Shown here piece by piece: positions 1 through 7,080 of a stretch of DNA of 20,974 bases (position 1 is its first letter; each line of letters starts with the position of its first letter). The notes under the pieces are model-generated. The model made no database searches, was not told the DNA's origin, and saw nothing but the letters and a program-made list of their open reading frames with translations. The stretch is from NCBI GenBank assembly GCA_963603285.1, contig CAVCMG010000045.1:1-20974 (forward strand). The letters are read 5' to 3'. The position numbers were made by a program, and so were the translations under genes. The stretch comes from UBA11957 sp963603285. Its GTDB lineage: Bacteria; Bacillota; Clostridia; Lachnospirales; Lachnospiraceae.

Positions 1-1324
1 ACCCGCTGGTATAAAGCTCCTGTCGGATCTGTGACAGATCGGCCTCCGTCATGGCAAAATCCATACTCATCAGGATCGTATCGAGATGTTCGATTTCATC
101 CTGCGTCTCTTTCAGCAGAGTTGTCAGCGCTTCTCTGGTACGTTTGAGCTTGCCGTACCGGTCGAAATATTTCTTCGCATTTTCTGCAGGCGTCAGCTGT
201 GGATCCAGCGGGACGGTAACGTTTTCATTCGTATAATAGTTGAGCGCCTCAAAGGAGCGGGCACCCTCCGGTACGCTGTAACCGTAGGTATGGATCAGTT
301 CGCCGTAGATCCGGTATTTCTCCATCTTTTCCGTGTCCTTCATCTGCTTTTGCTGCAGGATCAGCTTTCGCTGGTTGCGCTCGAGGGTACTCTGTACCAC
401 CTTTCGCAGATCGGCAGATTTCTGGCGCATACGGGTGACGACATTTTTTTCGGCATAATACTGTTCGAGAACTTCGGAAATCGTAGCAAAGGCTTTGCTT
501 TCAAAGCCCAGAAAAATCTGATACGGAAAACAGGTGTAATCCTTTGGCTCTTTGTTTTCATATACGATCTGCGGTGCGAAGCTGCCTTTCTGTACCTCCA
601 GCATAAACATGGACAGCTGCATGTAAAGTCCCGCCAGCTCATCCTCCGTATAAGCGCCCGAAGGACGGAAGCTGTCGAGACCGGCACGGTAGCATAGCTC
701 CTCGGCAAGAATCGGCGAGATACCGGTCAGAGACTGGTACACAGCTTTGGAAAGCGGCACGGGCTTTGACTGGATATGATGGATAAAAGCCTCCTGGGTG
801 ATCGTATAGGGATCCTCCTTGCTCTGGGTATCCGGGATAAACCAGGTACGGCCGGGAAGAACCTCACGCACAGAGCTCATATTGGCGGAAACATGCTTGA
901 TACTGTCGAGGATCCGGTCGTTTTCGTCGCAGAAAATAATATTACTGTGCTTGCCCATCAGTTCAACGATCAGCTTCTTGTGACAGAGATCGCCCATTTC
1001 ATCGAGATGCTCGATATGAAAGCAGAGGATACGTTCCAGCCCCGGCTGGGTGATCGCCGTGATGCGGCCACCGCCGATATGCTTCCGCAAAAGCATACAA
1101 AAGCCCGGCGCTGTGAGCGGGCTCGGTTTATTGGTCTGTGTCAGATATAATAAAGGAAGAGAAGCGCTTGCCGAGATAAAAAGACGGAAGTTGCCCTCCT
1201 TTCCCTTGACTGTCAGTAAAAGCTCATCGGCCTCCGGCTGTGCGATCTTGGATATCCGCCCGCCCTCTAAGGCCTGTTGTAATTCATGCTGCAGACTGGC
1301 TACAGTGATGCCGTCAAATGCCAT
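1..1324 (-). CDS. rqcH: RqcH/NFACT family ribosome quality control protein (3' end outside window)
   Basis: Reading the minus strand from ATG at 1324 gives 441 uninterrupted codons starting MAFDGITVASLQHEL and running off the left edge, so the C-terminal part (coiled-coil remainder, NFACT-R domain) is missing. The family (RqcH/Rqc2/FbpA/PavA) binds 60S/50S subunits with stalled peptidyl-tRNA and recruits Ala-tRNA to add C-terminal alanine tails that mark the nascent chain for degradation. The NFACT-N landmarks are visible: FCMLLRKHI at residues 75-83, ELMGKHSNII at about 120-129 and a charged helical stretch at about 300-350. The start is supported by AGGAGA about 8 nt upstream and by alignment with the Bacillus MSFDG start. 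The functional Asp-Arg pair (D97/R98 in B. subtilis) reads Glu97-Arg98 here. It is divergent from the yicC operon and has its own promoter (1369-1397). Older annotations call this a fibronectin-binding protein. Confidence 0.93.
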   Translation of the reverse strand, partial: MAFDGITVASLQHELQQALEGGRISKIAQPEADELLLTVKGKEGNFRLFISASASLPLLYLTQTNKPSPLTAPGFCMLLRKHIGGGRITAITQPGLERILCFHIEHLDEMGDLCHKKLIVELMGKHSNIIFCDENDRILDSIKHVSANMSSVREVLPGRTWFIPDTQSKEDPYTITQEAFIHHIQSKPVPLSKAVYQSLTGISPILAEELCYRAGLDSFRPSGAYTEDELAGLYMQLSMFMLEVQKGSFAPQIVYENKEPKDYTCFPYQIFLGFESKAFATISEVLEQYYAEKNVVTRMRQKSADLRKVVQSTLERNQRKLILQQKQMKDTEKMEKYRIYGELIHTYGYSVPEGARSFEALNYYTNENVTVPLDPQLTPAENAKKYFDRYGKLKRTREALTTLLKETQDEIEHLDTILMSMDFAMTEADLSQIRQELYTSG

Positions 1325-1368
1325 ATATGTTATCTCCTGTATTCGTTAGTATTTGGACTTTGGTGTCT

Positions 1369-1397
1369 ATTTTAACCCGAAAAGCAGGAAACAGCAA
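1369..1397 (-). promoter_or_regulatory. Predicted sigma-A promoter of rqcH
   Basis: On the minus strand TTGCTG (1392-1397) and TAAAAT (1369-1374) are separated by exactly 17 nt. The predicted start lies about 35-40 nt upstream of the rqcH ATG. Nearby, a 6-bp perfect hairpin (GCCCGG/CCGGGC, 1428-1443) lies between this promoter and the divergent yicC promoter; it has no T-run and no assigned role. Confidence 0.6.
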
Positions 1398-1468
1398 GCC
1401 TAAAGGGCGCAGGCAGGACAGCATACAGCCCGGATGGCCGGGCAATGGAATTTCCGGCAAAAAAGAAA

Positions 1469-1497
1469 TTGACGAATTTTTCAACATGCCATATAAT
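1469..1497 (+). promoter_or_regulatory. Predicted sigma-A promoter of the yicC-remA-gmk-rpoZ operon
   Basis: TTGACG (1469-1474), a 17-nt spacer and a perfect TATAAT (1492-1497). The leader to yicC is about 90 nt. No equally good promoter is seen further down before rimO, so this is the likely main promoter for the whole cluster to 6184. Confidence 0.8.
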
Positions 1498-1595
1498 AAA
1501 ACAGTATGTAAATGTATAAGGCGGACTATGCACTTATGACCGGACCGGTTCTTTTTGCAGCTGCCTGATCCCTGACAAAGGAAAGAGTTAAAAAG

Positions 1596-2474
1596 ATGAT
1601 CAAAAGCATGACAGGATTCGGCAGAGCCGAATACCAGGACGAGAATAAAAAGATCACGGTGGAGATCAAATCGGTCAATCACCGTTATCTGGATTTCAAT
1701 ATTAAGATGCCCAAGAAATTCAGCTTTTATGAGTCAGCGATCCGTACCCTGCTCAAGGAATACATGAGCCGTGGTAAGGTCGATGTATTTATCACCTATG
1801 AGGATCTGACAGAAAGCCGCAGTGTGCTGCAGTTTAATCTGCAGGCAGCCGATGAGTATATGAAGCATTTTGCTGAGATGGCAGAGCGCTTTTCGATACC
1901 AAACGATGTGACGGTATCTGTTCTCGGCCGTATGCCGGAGGTCTTTACACTGGAAGAACCTGAGCTTGACGAGGAGGAGATCTGGAAGGGCATGGAGTCA
2001 GCGCTTCGAAAGGCCGGTGAGGCTTTCCGGGAATCGAGAGAACGCGAGGGTGCCAATCTGGCAGCCGATCTGGAGCAGAAGCTCGATGGTATGCTTTCTC
2101 TGGTGGCGCAGGTCGAAGAACGCGGGCCGGAGCTTTTACGAGTCTACCGGGAGCGCATCGAAGCCAAGGTGCAGGAGGTGCTGCAGGATACACAGCTGGA
2201 TGAGAGCCGTATCGCCGCAGAGGTTGTGCTGTACTCGGACAAGATCTGTACAGACGAAGAGACCGTCCGCTTAAAGAGCCACGTTTCCCATATGAAACAG
2301 GTGCTGGCCGAGGGCAACGGCATTGGCCGCAAGCTTGATTTTATGGCGCAGGAGATGAACCGTGAAGCCAATACGATTCTTTCCAAGGCTAATGACCTGA
2401 CGACAACGGATCTGGGTATTGACTTAAAGACGGAGATTGAAAAGATCCGCGAACAGATCCAGAATATCGAATAA
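1596..2474 (+). CDS. yicC: YicC family endoribonuclease
   Basis: The 292-residue protein begins MIKSMTGFGRAE, the hallmark N-terminus of the YicC family, and ends with the conserved C-terminal region (KLDFMAQEMNREANTILSKA, then EIEKIREQIQNIE). E. coli YicC has been described as an endoribonuclease that promotes small-RNA decay; earlier annotations call it a stress-induced or DUF1732 protein. Length is typical (about 290). The start is preceded by AAGGAAAG, a fair ribosome binding site. It is first in the operon, with remA 11 nt downstream, an order common in Clostridia. The family call is secure; the RNase activity is transferred from the E. coli homologue. Confidence 0.93.
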   Translation: MIKSMTGFGRAEYQDENKKITVEIKSVNHRYLDFNIKMPKKFSFYESAIRTLLKEYMSRGKVDVFITYEDLTESRSVLQFNLQAADEYMKHFAEMAERFSIPNDVTVSVLGRMPEVFTLEEPELDEEEIWKGMESALRKAGEAFRESREREGANLAADLEQKLDGMLSLVAQVEERGPELLRVYRERIEAKVQEVLQDTQLDESRIAAEVVLYSDKICTDEETVRLKSHVSHMKQVLAEGNGIGRKLDFMAQEMNREANTILSKANDLTTTDLGIDLKTEIEKIREQIQNIE

Positions 2475-2485
2475 GGGGACAAAAA

Positions 2486-2752
2486 GTGGCAAATCTGATC
2501 AATATAGGGTTTGGCAATGCCGTAAATGCTGACAAGATCCAGTGCGTCGTCAATCCGGACGCTGCGCCGATCAAGCGTATGGTTCAGCATGCCCGTGAAG
2601 AAAACCGTGTTGTGGATGCAACACAGGGAAGGAAAACAAAGTCTGTGATCGTATGTGACGAGGCCCGTCTGGTCCTGTCAGCGCTGCAGCCAGATACGAT
2701 CACCAAGCGCTGCAATGATGTAAATATCAGTGACAGGGGAGAGAAGAAATGA
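2486..2752 (+). CDS. remA: RemA-like extracellular matrix regulatory protein (DUF370)
   Basis: This 88-residue protein starts at GTG (2486) with AAGGGGAC as ribosome binding site. It matches RemA nearly throughout: LINIGFGN near the N-terminus, then SAPIKRM-like APIKRMVQHAR, DATQGRKTKSV and LSALQPDTITKR. In Bacillus subtilis RemA is a DNA-binding protein that activates biofilm matrix and osmoprotection genes and forms ring-shaped oligomers. Non-Bacillus homologues, as here upstream of gmk, are widespread but their targets are largely unknown. Its stop codon overlaps the gmk start by 4 nt (ATGA), indicating translational coupling. The family call is strong; a matrix role in this organism is inference. 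Confidence 0.92.
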   Translation: MANLINIGFGNAVNADKIQCVVNPDAAPIKRMVQHAREENRVVDATQGRKTKSVIVCDEARLVLSALQPDTITKRCNDVNISDRGEKK

Positions 2753-3375
2753 AGCAAAAAGGTGTACTTGCTGTTGTATCCGGTTTTTCCGGTGCAGGAA
2801 AAGGCACATTGATGAAAGCTCTTTTAAAAGACCATGACTCTTACGCCTTGAGTATCTCGGCTACGACGAGACAGCCAAGAGAAGGCGAGGTGGATGGCAG
2901 AGAGTATTTCTTTCTTACCAGAGAAAAATTTGAGCAGATGATCGCAGAGGATGCGTTTATCGAATATGCACAGTATGTTGGCAATTATTACGGCACACCG
3001 AAAAAGTATGTCGAGGATTGTCTCGCTGCCGGAAAAGATGTGATCCTGGAGATTGAAGTCCAGGGTGCCATGAACGTCAAAAAGCTGTATCCGGATGCTG
3101 TGACCATCTTTGTCGCTCCGCCGAGCGCCGAAGAATTAAAAAAGCGTCTGGAAGGACGCGGTACAGAGACTGAAGAAGTAATCGCCGGACGTATGAAGCG
3201 TGCGCAGGAGGAGGCTGATCTGATGGGCTTTTATGATTATCTGCTGATCAACGATGATCTGGAAGAAAGCACGAAAGAGCTTCACGAGCTGATCGTACAG
3301 TCCCATAAGAAAATGAGTCTGCACGAAGCGTTCACTGAAACCATCAAACAGGAATTAAACGAAATCAACAAATAA
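2749..3375 (+). CDS. gmk: Guanylate kinase
   Basis: A 208-residue protein that phosphorylates GMP to GDP with ATP in purine nucleotide synthesis. The P-loop GFSGAGKGT spans residues 12-20. The GMP-binding segment (SISATTRQPREGEVDGREYFF, about 37-57) and the FIEYAQYVGNYYGTPK segment (about 71-86) are both intact, as is the lid region around VAPPSAEELKKRLEGRGTE. Length fits the family (about 205). The start overlaps the remA stop, with GGGGAGAG just upstream. rpoZ follows after 13 nt; gmk next to rpoZ is a widely conserved pair. Confidence 0.97.
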   Translation: MKQKGVLAVVSGFSGAGKGTLMKALLKDHDSYALSISATTRQPREGEVDGREYFFLTREKFEQMIAEDAFIEYAQYVGNYYGTPKKYVEDCLAAGKDVILEIEVQGAMNVKKLYPDAVTIFVAPPSAEELKKRLEGRGTETEEVIAGRMKRAQEEADLMGFYDYLLINDDLEESTKELHELIVQSHKKMSLHEAFTETIKQELNEINK

Positions 3376-3388
3376 AGGAGAGTAAATC

Positions 3389-3724
3389 ATGATCCATCCA
3401 TCTTATTCAGAATTAATGCAGGTTGTAAACAGCAATGCGGAGTCCGATGAGGAGCCGATCGTAAACAGCCGTTATTCCATCGTACTGGCTACCAGTAAAA
3501 GAGCCCGTCAGCTGATCGCAGGTGAGGAATCTCTGCTTGACGATAACGAGTATGTCGTTGACAAGCCGCTGTCCACAGCTGTCAAGGAGCTGTATACCGG
3601 CAAGGTAAAGATCCTGCCGTACACAGAGGAAGAGTTCGAGGACAGACCGGAAGAGCTTACAGACGAAGCAGAAGCTACCGAAACAGCTGCAGCCGAAGAG
3701 ACTGCACCGGCTGAAGAAGAGTAA
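3389..3724 (+). CDS. rpoZ: RNA polymerase omega subunit with long acidic tail
   Basis: This 111-residue protein carries the omega core: MIHPSYSEL at the start, NSRYSIVLATSKRARQLIAG at about 26-45 and a PLSTAVKELYTGKV segment at about 59-72. Omega stabilises the beta-prime subunit and aids RNA polymerase assembly. After about residue 76 the protein becomes an acidic tail rich in Glu, Ala and Thr (many of the last 35 residues are Glu), longer than the 60-90 residues usual for omega. AAGGAG lies 8-9 nt upstream of the ATG. An intrinsic terminator follows the stop codon at once. Confidence 0.93.
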   Translation: MIHPSYSELMQVVNSNAESDEEPIVNSRYSIVLATSKRARQLIAGEESLLDDNEYVVDKPLSTAVKELYTGKVKILPYTEEEFEDRPEELTDEAEATETAAAEETAPAEEE

Positions 3725-3728
3725 ATAT

Positions 3729-3768
3729 AAGGAGCTGCAGGGCAGATACAGTCTGCAGCTCCTTTTTT
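3729..3768 (+). terminator. Intrinsic terminator/attenuator between rpoZ and rimO
   Basis: A 12-bp perfect stem (AAGGAGCTGCAG at 3729-3740, CTGCAGCTCCTT at 3753-3764) with a 12-nt loop runs into six T residues (3763-3768). The rimO start codon is only 25 nt further on and there is no space for a promoter. It should end most rpoZ transcripts and let a fraction read through. Confidence 0.85.
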
Positions 3769-3792
3769 ACGCAATATAAACAGGAGAATTTT

Positions 3793-5142
3793 ATGAATGT
3801 ATTATTTGTTTCACTGGGCTGTGACAAGAACCTGGTGGATTCCGAACAGATGCTGGGAGCGCTGGCAGACCGTGGCTTTACGGTCACGGACGATGAGACA
3901 AAGGCAGATGTGATCGTTGTCAATACCTGCAGCTTTATCCATGACGCCATGGACGAAAGTGTGCAGACGCTTCTGGAAATGTCCGAATATAAAAAGCAGG
4001 GCAGCTGCAAGGCACTTCTGGTCACCGGATGTCTTGCCCAGCGGTTCAAGGATGATATTTTACAGGAGCTGCCGGAGGTTGATGCCGTGTTTGGTACGAA
4101 CAGCACCGACCAGCTGATCCCGATCCTTGACAAGGTGCTGGAGGGCTCCCGTGTATCCGAGTATGCGCCGCTGACCGGCCTGCCGGAGACAAAAGTCAGA
4201 CGTCTTCTGACAACCGGCGGCCATTACGCCTACCTGAAAATCGCCGAGGGCTGCGACAAACACTGTACCTACTGTGTGATTCCGTCTCTTCGCGGACCGT
4301 ACCGCAGTGTCCCGATGGAGCAGCTTTTAGAGGAAGCCAGGGATCTGGTGGACCAGGGCGTGCAGGAGCTGATCCTTGTCGCACAGGAGACGACGATCTA
4401 CGGTGTGGATCTCTATGGAAAGAAATCTCTGCATACGCTGTTGCAGAAGCTCTGTGAGATTGAGGATCTGGTCTGGATCCGTGTACTGTACTGTTATCCG
4501 GAGGAGATCTATCCGGAGCTGATCGAGACGATGAAAAATGAGCCGAAGATCTGTCATTATCTGGATCTGCCGATCCAGCATGCCAGCGATGCGATCCTGA
4601 AACGCATGGGCCGCCGGATGACAAAGGCCGGTCTTGTCGAGCTGATCGGAAAGCTTCGCGAAGCCATGCCGGATATTGTACTGCGTACGACACTGATCAC
4701 CGGATTTCCGGGAGAGACAGAGGAGGATCACGACGAGGTTCTGGATTTTATCGATGAAATGGAATTTGACCGTCTCGGCGTATTTACCTATTCCCGGGAG
4801 GACGGCACACCGGCAGCTTCCATGCCGGATCAGATTGACGAGGAAGTCAAGGCTGCCCGCCGTGACCGTATCATGGAGCTGCAGCAGGATATTTCCCTGG
4901 ACAAGGGAGAAAACCGTGTCGGTACGGTAATGGATGTGGTGATCGAAGGCAAGGTTGCTGATGAGGACGCCTACATTGCCCGTTCGTATGCGGATGCTCC
5001 GGGCGTTGATGGTTATGTGTTTATACAGAATGTGACAGCGGATCTGATGTCCGGTACGTTTGTAAAGGTATATATCAAAGCTGCCATGGAATATGATCTG
5101 ATAGGAGAATTGTACGATGAAGACGATGAATCTGCCGAATAA
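3793..5142 (+). CDS. rimO: Ribosomal protein S12 (Asp89) methylthiotransferase RimO
   Basis: A 449-residue radical-SAM methylthiotransferase that adds a methylthio group to an aspartate of ribosomal protein S12. The N-terminal UPF0004 domain supplies Cys10, Cys46 and Cys80 for the auxiliary cluster. The radical SAM motif CDKHCTYC gives Cys154, Cys158 and Cys161. A TRAM domain (about 375-440) closes the protein. RimO-type features are the start MNVLFVSLGCDKNLVDSE and the segment IPSLRGPYRS after the third cysteine; MiaB reads differently there. CAGGAG is the ribosome binding site. The 3' end overlaps pgsA by 26 nt. Expression must come through the terminator upstream or from a promoter inside earlier genes. 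Confidence 0.95.
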   Translation: MNVLFVSLGCDKNLVDSEQMLGALADRGFTVTDDETKADVIVVNTCSFIHDAMDESVQTLLEMSEYKKQGSCKALLVTGCLAQRFKDDILQELPEVDAVFGTNSTDQLIPILDKVLEGSRVSEYAPLTGLPETKVRRLLTTGGHYAYLKIAEGCDKHCTYCVIPSLRGPYRSVPMEQLLEEARDLVDQGVQELILVAQETTIYGVDLYGKKSLHTLLQKLCEIEDLVWIRVLYCYPEEIYPELIETMKNEPKICHYLDLPIQHASDAILKRMGRRMTKAGLVELIGKLREAMPDIVLRTTLITGFPGETEEDHDEVLDFIDEMEFDRLGVFTYSREDGTPAASMPDQIDEEVKAARRDRIMELQQDISLDKGENRVGTVMDVVIEGKVADEDAYIARSYADAPGVDGYVFIQNVTADLMSGTFVKVYIKAAMEYDLIGELYDEDDESAE

Positions 5143-5665
5143 ACTGACGATACTCAGGGTCATTCTGATCCCGTTTTTTGTAGCTTTTCTGATGGATGCG
5201 TTCCATGTGCCGGGGACAAAGTGGATCGCACTGGCTATCTTTATTATCGCATCCCTGACCGATATGCTGGACGGCAAGATCGCCCGCAAATATAATCTAG
5301 TCACAAACTTTGGTAAATTTATGGATCCGCTGGCAGACAAGCTGCTGGTATGTTCCGCACTGATCGCTTTTGTGGACATGGATATGATCCCGACCTGGAT
5401 CGTCATGATCATCATTGCCCGTGAATTTATCATCAGCGGTTTTCGTCTGGTGGCTTCCGACAACGGTATCGTGATCGCTGCCGGTATCTGGGGCAAGCTG
5501 AAAACGGTATGCCAGATGATCATGATCATTGTGCTGATCGCTGATTTTGGTGGTGTATTCGATATGATCGGTACGGTACTGATCTGGCTGTCGCTGATCC
5601 TGACCATCATTTCCCTTGTAGATTACCTGTATACCAACAGACAGGTGCTTTCCATGCAGGACTAA
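5117..5665 (+). CDS. pgsA: CDP-diacylglycerol-glycerol-3-phosphate 3-phosphatidyltransferase
   Basis: This integral membrane enzyme makes phosphatidylglycerol phosphate, the first committed step to phosphatidylglycerol and cardiolipin. The CDP-alcohol phosphotransferase signature is complete: D49..D52-G53..A56-R57........G66...D70...D74. Hydrophobic membrane segments lie around residues 11-27, 35-50, 75-95, 95-110, 125-145 and 150-170. Length (182) is normal. Two starts are possible: 5117, 7 nt behind GGAGA and overlapping rimO, and 5126, which gives the classical MNLPNKLT start but is 16 nt from the ribosome binding site. The first is preferred. pgsA beside rimO and cinA is a common Firmicutes arrangement. 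Confidence 0.94.
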   Translation: MKTMNLPNKLTILRVILIPFFVAFLMDAFHVPGTKWIALAIFIIASLTDMLDGKIARKYNLVTNFGKFMDPLADKLLVCSALIAFVDMDMIPTWIVMIIIAREFIISGFRLVASDNGIVIAAGIWGKLKTVCQMIMIIVLIADFGGVFDMIGTVLIWLSLILTIISLVDYLYTNRQVLSMQD

Positions 5666-5677
5666 GGAGGTTTTCGT

Positions 5678-6184
5678 ATGGGTGAGACAACGGAAAAAAA
5701 CAAAATTGAAAAACGTCCGGAAGAGCGTGTGATCGCTCTTTTGCAGGAGCGTGGACTGAAGATCTCCACGGCGGAATCCTGCACCGGCGGACTGATCGCC
5801 GCCACGCTGGTCAATGTCCCGGGGGCTTCGGAGGTTTTTGAAGAGGGCTATATTACCTACTCCAATAAATCCAAGAGAAAAAATCTCAACGTGAAGAAAA
5901 CTACGCTGAAGGAGTTCGGGGCTGTCAGCAAGCAGACGGCCAAGGAAATGTGCTGCGGCTGCCTGAAAGCTGCCAAGGCCGATGTGGCTCTTTCTGTCAC
6001 CGGTATTGCCGGGCCGGACGGCGGTACAGAAGAAAAGCCGGTAGGCCTTGTGTATATCGGCTGTTGCTTCCAGGGCAAGACAAAGGTTGTCAAATGTCAG
6101 TTTGAAGGCAGCCGCAGCGAGATCCGTGCCCAGTCGGTGCAGGAAGCGCTGACACTGGCCGAGCACTGTATCCTGGCCAACTAA
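5678..6184 (+). CDS. PncC/CinA C-terminal domain protein (NMN deamidase family)
   Basis: A 168-residue stand-alone CinA C-terminal domain. Family motifs are intact: STAESCTGGLIA (residues 30-41), the SNKSKRKNL segment, and SVTGIAGPDGGTEEKPVGLVYIG. E. coli PncC of this family deamidates nicotinamide mononucleotide to nicotinate mononucleotide, recycling NMN from NAD-dependent DNA ligase. The N-terminal molybdopterin-binding-like domain of full CinA is absent. The first 12 residues are charged and non-conserved. AAGGAGG sits 7 nt upstream of the ATG. The gene is last in the operon; its stop codon overlaps the stop of the convergent gene at 6181. NMN deamidase activity is inferred from the family. 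Confidence 0.9.
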   Translation: MGETTEKNKIEKRPEERVIALLQERGLKISTAESCTGGLIAATLVNVPGASEVFEEGYITYSNKSKRKNLNVKKTTLKEFGAVSKQTAKEMCCGCLKAAKADVALSVTGIAGPDGGTEEKPVGLVYIGCCFQGKTKVVKCQFEGSRSEIRAQSVQEALTLAEHCILAN

Positions 6185-6456
6185 TTTGGTTTCTTTTGAA
6201 ATTTACGCATCACCTGTGAGAGCAGCGCAAGCTCCGTGGGTGATGCATATTCTTTTAATACCCGGAAAAGTGTATCCAGCTCCTGCGGCGTAAAATGAAA
6301 CTGCAGACTCCCGGGCTGGTGGATCAGAGCCGTCAATGTCTGCATCTGCCGGGTTCTGTCCTCACGGTCGGTGGCGTCAGCCAGATTTTTCAGCTGTTCC
6401 AGCTTTTCATGGGGTATATCTGCCAGTCTTTTGTCATCGATCCATCCCTGTTTCAT
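6181..6456 (-). CDS. Conserved small helical protein of unknown function
   Basis: A 91-residue protein beginning MKQGWIDDKRLADIP. The ATG at 6456 is chosen because GGAGG lies 6 nt upstream; an in-frame GTG at 6477 would add 7 residues but places its start before the ribosome binding site. The protein is soluble, charged and probably all-helical (KLEQLKNLADATDRED; PQELDTLFRVLKEYASPTELALLSQVM), without signal peptide, membrane segment or cysteine. It overlaps the upstream gene by 23 nt, so the two are probably translationally coupled. It ends within the pncC stop codon. I do not recognise a function. Confidence 0.72.
   Translation of the reverse strand: MKQGWIDDKRLADIPHEKLEQLKNLADATDREDRTRQMQTLTALIHQPGSLQFHFTPQELDTLFRVLKEYASPTELALLSQVMRKFQKKPN
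6207..6254 (+). terminator. Possible terminator for pncC located inside the convergent gene
   Basis: GCATCACC (6207-6214) pairs perfectly with GGTGATGC (6239-6246). A nested GAGC/GCTC pair (6219-6222 and 6230-6233) lies inside, and ATATTCTTTT follows. No hairpin exists between the two overlapping stop codons, so this structure in the opposing coding region is the first candidate to end the long operon. Confidence 0.4.
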
Positions 6457-6817
6457 TGTCATCCTCCTTTTTTTCACTGTCCATCGACTGCATCAGTGTG
6501 ATTAGCTGAAACATATCGACCATCTGGGATACGCTGTCTGCCAGCTGCTTTCCCTGTTCACCGCCGTAGAGCTTCAGTTCGTCCAGAAGTTCGGCTTCGT
6601 CAGGCGGTTTAAAGGATGTGCTCATGGCCTGCAGGGTATCCGGCTGCCCGGGATACATTTCCAGCACGCGGGTCAGCTCCTGCCATTTGGTCAGTACCGC
6701 CAGAAGCTTTGCCTGGGTGGGTGGCAGATATGGCAGTATGGTTTTGATCATCTGCATATGATCGTCGGAAACAATGCGGTCCAGGGGTGTCATGGGAATA
6801 TGGGCTGTCTCATCCAT
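6434..6817 (-). CDS. Conserved small helical protein of unknown function, first gene of pair
   Basis: A 127-residue protein starting MDETAHIPMTPLDRIVSD. The first two thirds are helical (HMQMIKTILPYLPPTQAKLLAVLTKWQELTRVL), followed by a DEAELLDELKLYGGEQGKQLADSVSQMVDMFQLI segment and a highly charged tail (about 110-127). No signal peptide or clear membrane segment. The ribosome binding site is weak (AAAGG about 5 nt before ATG). It overlaps the next minus-strand gene by 23 nt. I have the impression of similar Lachnospiraceae hypothetical proteins but can name no function. The tail's charge may partly reflect that its DNA also carries the downstream gene's ribosome binding site. Confidence 0.72.
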   Translation of the reverse strand: MDETAHIPMTPLDRIVSDDHMQMIKTILPYLPPTQAKLLAVLTKWQELTRVLEMYPGQPDTLQAMSTSFKPPDEAELLDELKLYGGEQGKQLADSVSQMVDMFQLITLMQSMDSEKKEDDNETGMDR

Positions 6818-6909
6818 AACGGCCTTTTTTTATTACTGTATGTTCCGAGTATGTCTTTTAGTAGCAGATTGGCAGGATTTCTCATACACTGGGAAAAAGG
6901 GGGAATCGT

Positions 6910-7062
6910 ATGCCGAAACAGCGGATCCGTCTGGTGGAGGAAAGCGATACGATCTATGAAATAGATGAAAACTGCGTAAAAAGAAGAAAAAGGGCGCAAA
7001 AGCTGACAGAGCGTGAGAAAAAAAGAAGCAGTCAGCACAGGGTATCCCAAAAGCCATTGTAA
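6910..7062 (+). CDS. Small basic protein (50 residues), unknown function
   Basis: ATG at 6910 opens a 50-codon frame (MPKQRIRLVEESDTIYEIDE...) ending in TAA. AAGGGGGA stands 6 nt upstream, a good ribosome binding site. The N-terminal half looks like one small beta structure; the C-terminal half is very basic (KRRKRAQKL, EREKKRSS), suggesting nucleic acid binding or disorder. It is divergent from the small-gene pair and is followed by a bidirectional terminator. A CATACACT motif at 6883-6890 resembles a sporulation sigma-E -10 box but leaves a very short leader. No function is recognised. Confidence 0.55.
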   Translation: MPKQRIRLVEESDTIYEIDENCVKRRKRAQKLTEREKKRSSQHRVSQKPL

Positions 7063-7080
7063 AAGCAGTATGTAACGCTA

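Noticed and set aside
86..1150. Plus-strand frames at the left edge
   Set aside because: They oppose rqcH, whose minus-strand frame is continuous for 441 codons and matches the NFACT family; the plus frames match nothing.
1325..1595. RNA gene or riboswitch in the rqcH-yicC gap
   Set aside because: Apart from the two divergent promoters and a 6-bp hairpin I see no conserved RNA structure.
4327..5610. 427-codon open frame on the minus strand across rimO and pgsA
   Set aside because: It is a shadow of two well-conserved genes, with no ribosome binding site and no recognisable protein features.
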